From Chara braunii (taxonomy: Eukaryota > Streptophyta > Charophyceae > Charales > Characeae), in contig BFEA01000153.1 of the NCBI GenBank assembly GCA_003427395.1, forward strand, positions 2,840,275 through 2,880,827: a stretch of 40,553 nucleotides of DNA, in the 5' to 3' direction. The number at the start of each line of letters is the position of its first letter. The stretch's first letter is position 1. The notes under the pieces are model-generated. The model had not been told where the DNA came from. It did no database searches and worked only from the letters and a program-made list of their open reading frames with translations. This document shows positions 40,366 to 40,553 of the stretch, piece by piece. Both the position numbers and the translations under genes were made by a program.

Positions 40366-40553
40366 GCGATACAAGATTGGTTGTCACTTCTGTGAAGCGA
40401 GTTTGCGTGTCCCACGAAGGAGGAAGGAAGCGGCCATAGCCGCGGAGCTATACCATGGAGTGACGAAGGAGGACAGAGAAGGAGGGACAGAGGAGAGAGA
40501 TAGAGGAAGAAGAGTGGAAGGAGGGACATCGGAGAAGAAGATAGACATAGCCG
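40199..40553 (+). other. Leader of the right-edge element
   Basis: Purine-rich leader, with a GA microsatellite at 40304-40362. No gag start can be set; an ATG at 40362 opens a short Lys/Arg-rich frame only. Confidence 0.5.
40304..40362 (+). repeat. (GA)n microsatellite
   Basis: About 59 bp of uninterrupted GA dinucleotide inside the leader of the right-edge element. Confidence 0.92.

Noticed and set aside
39783-40529. 248-residue minus-strand open frame
   Set aside because: It is antisense to the putative right-edge LTR and leader and is largely a Leu/Ser translation of the GA microsatellite.
1-40553. CRISPR arrays, bacterial operons, riboswitches, Rho-independent terminators
   Set aside because: No regularly spaced repeats or bacterial gene organisation; the sequence is eukaryotic repeat DNA.

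Overview
The window looks like a gene-poor, repeat-packed stretch of a nuclear genome from the green lineage (land plant or charophyte alga). The clues are several Ty3/gypsy LTR retrotransposons with integrase chromodomains and initiator-tRNA-Met-type primer binding sites, an L1-like LINE, a LINE-mobilised U6 snRNA pseudogene, and one putative exon for a plant-type single C2H2 zinc-finger protein. Chara-like charophytes are a plausible source by general character; this is an impression, not a test. No bacterial, organellar or CRISPR features were seen.

Layout. (1) 1-8657, minus strand: Element 1, a chromovirus with a partial 3' LTR (family I) at the left edge, polypurine tract, broken pol and gag, long leader, PBS and 5' LTR I. 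(2) 8658-9294: GC-rich segment of unknown origin with two short tandem duplications. (3) 9295-15208, minus: Element 2A, cut off inside integrase, with a 5' LTR of family II. (4) 14353-23590, minus: Element 2B, same internal family as 2A. Its 3' LTR (14353-15208) is also the 5' LTR of 2A, so the two form a tandem LTR-internal-LTR-internal array. A solo LTR of family I (21473-22765) sits exactly between the 5' LTR of 2B and its PBS, flanked by GCAA repeats. (5) 23593-24483: a further family II LTR abutting the previous one with 2 bp between. (6) 24484-28111: mostly non-repetitive, with a tRNA-like SINE candidate and the C2H2 exon. (7) 28251-31245, plus: decayed LINE, followed by a tandem repeat and a U6 retropseudogene with poly(A) and target-site duplication. 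(8) 31950-37290, plus: Element 3, a 5'-truncated chromovirus with an intact 3' LTR that ends exactly against an inverted family I LTR fragment (37291-37622). (9) 37623-40553: mostly unassigned, ending in a plus-strand LTR terminus, PBS and leader of a fifth element running off the right edge.

None of the retroelement coding regions is intact. Frameshifts, nonsense codons (often where CAG is expected), small tandem duplications and catalytic substitutions are present throughout. Three of the four reverse transcriptases have lost an Asp of the YLDD motif, each with a different change. I found no previously undescribed functional system. The most informative structures are the stacked LTR architecture at 21473-24483, the shared-LTR tandem, the U6 retrocopy and the possible host exon.
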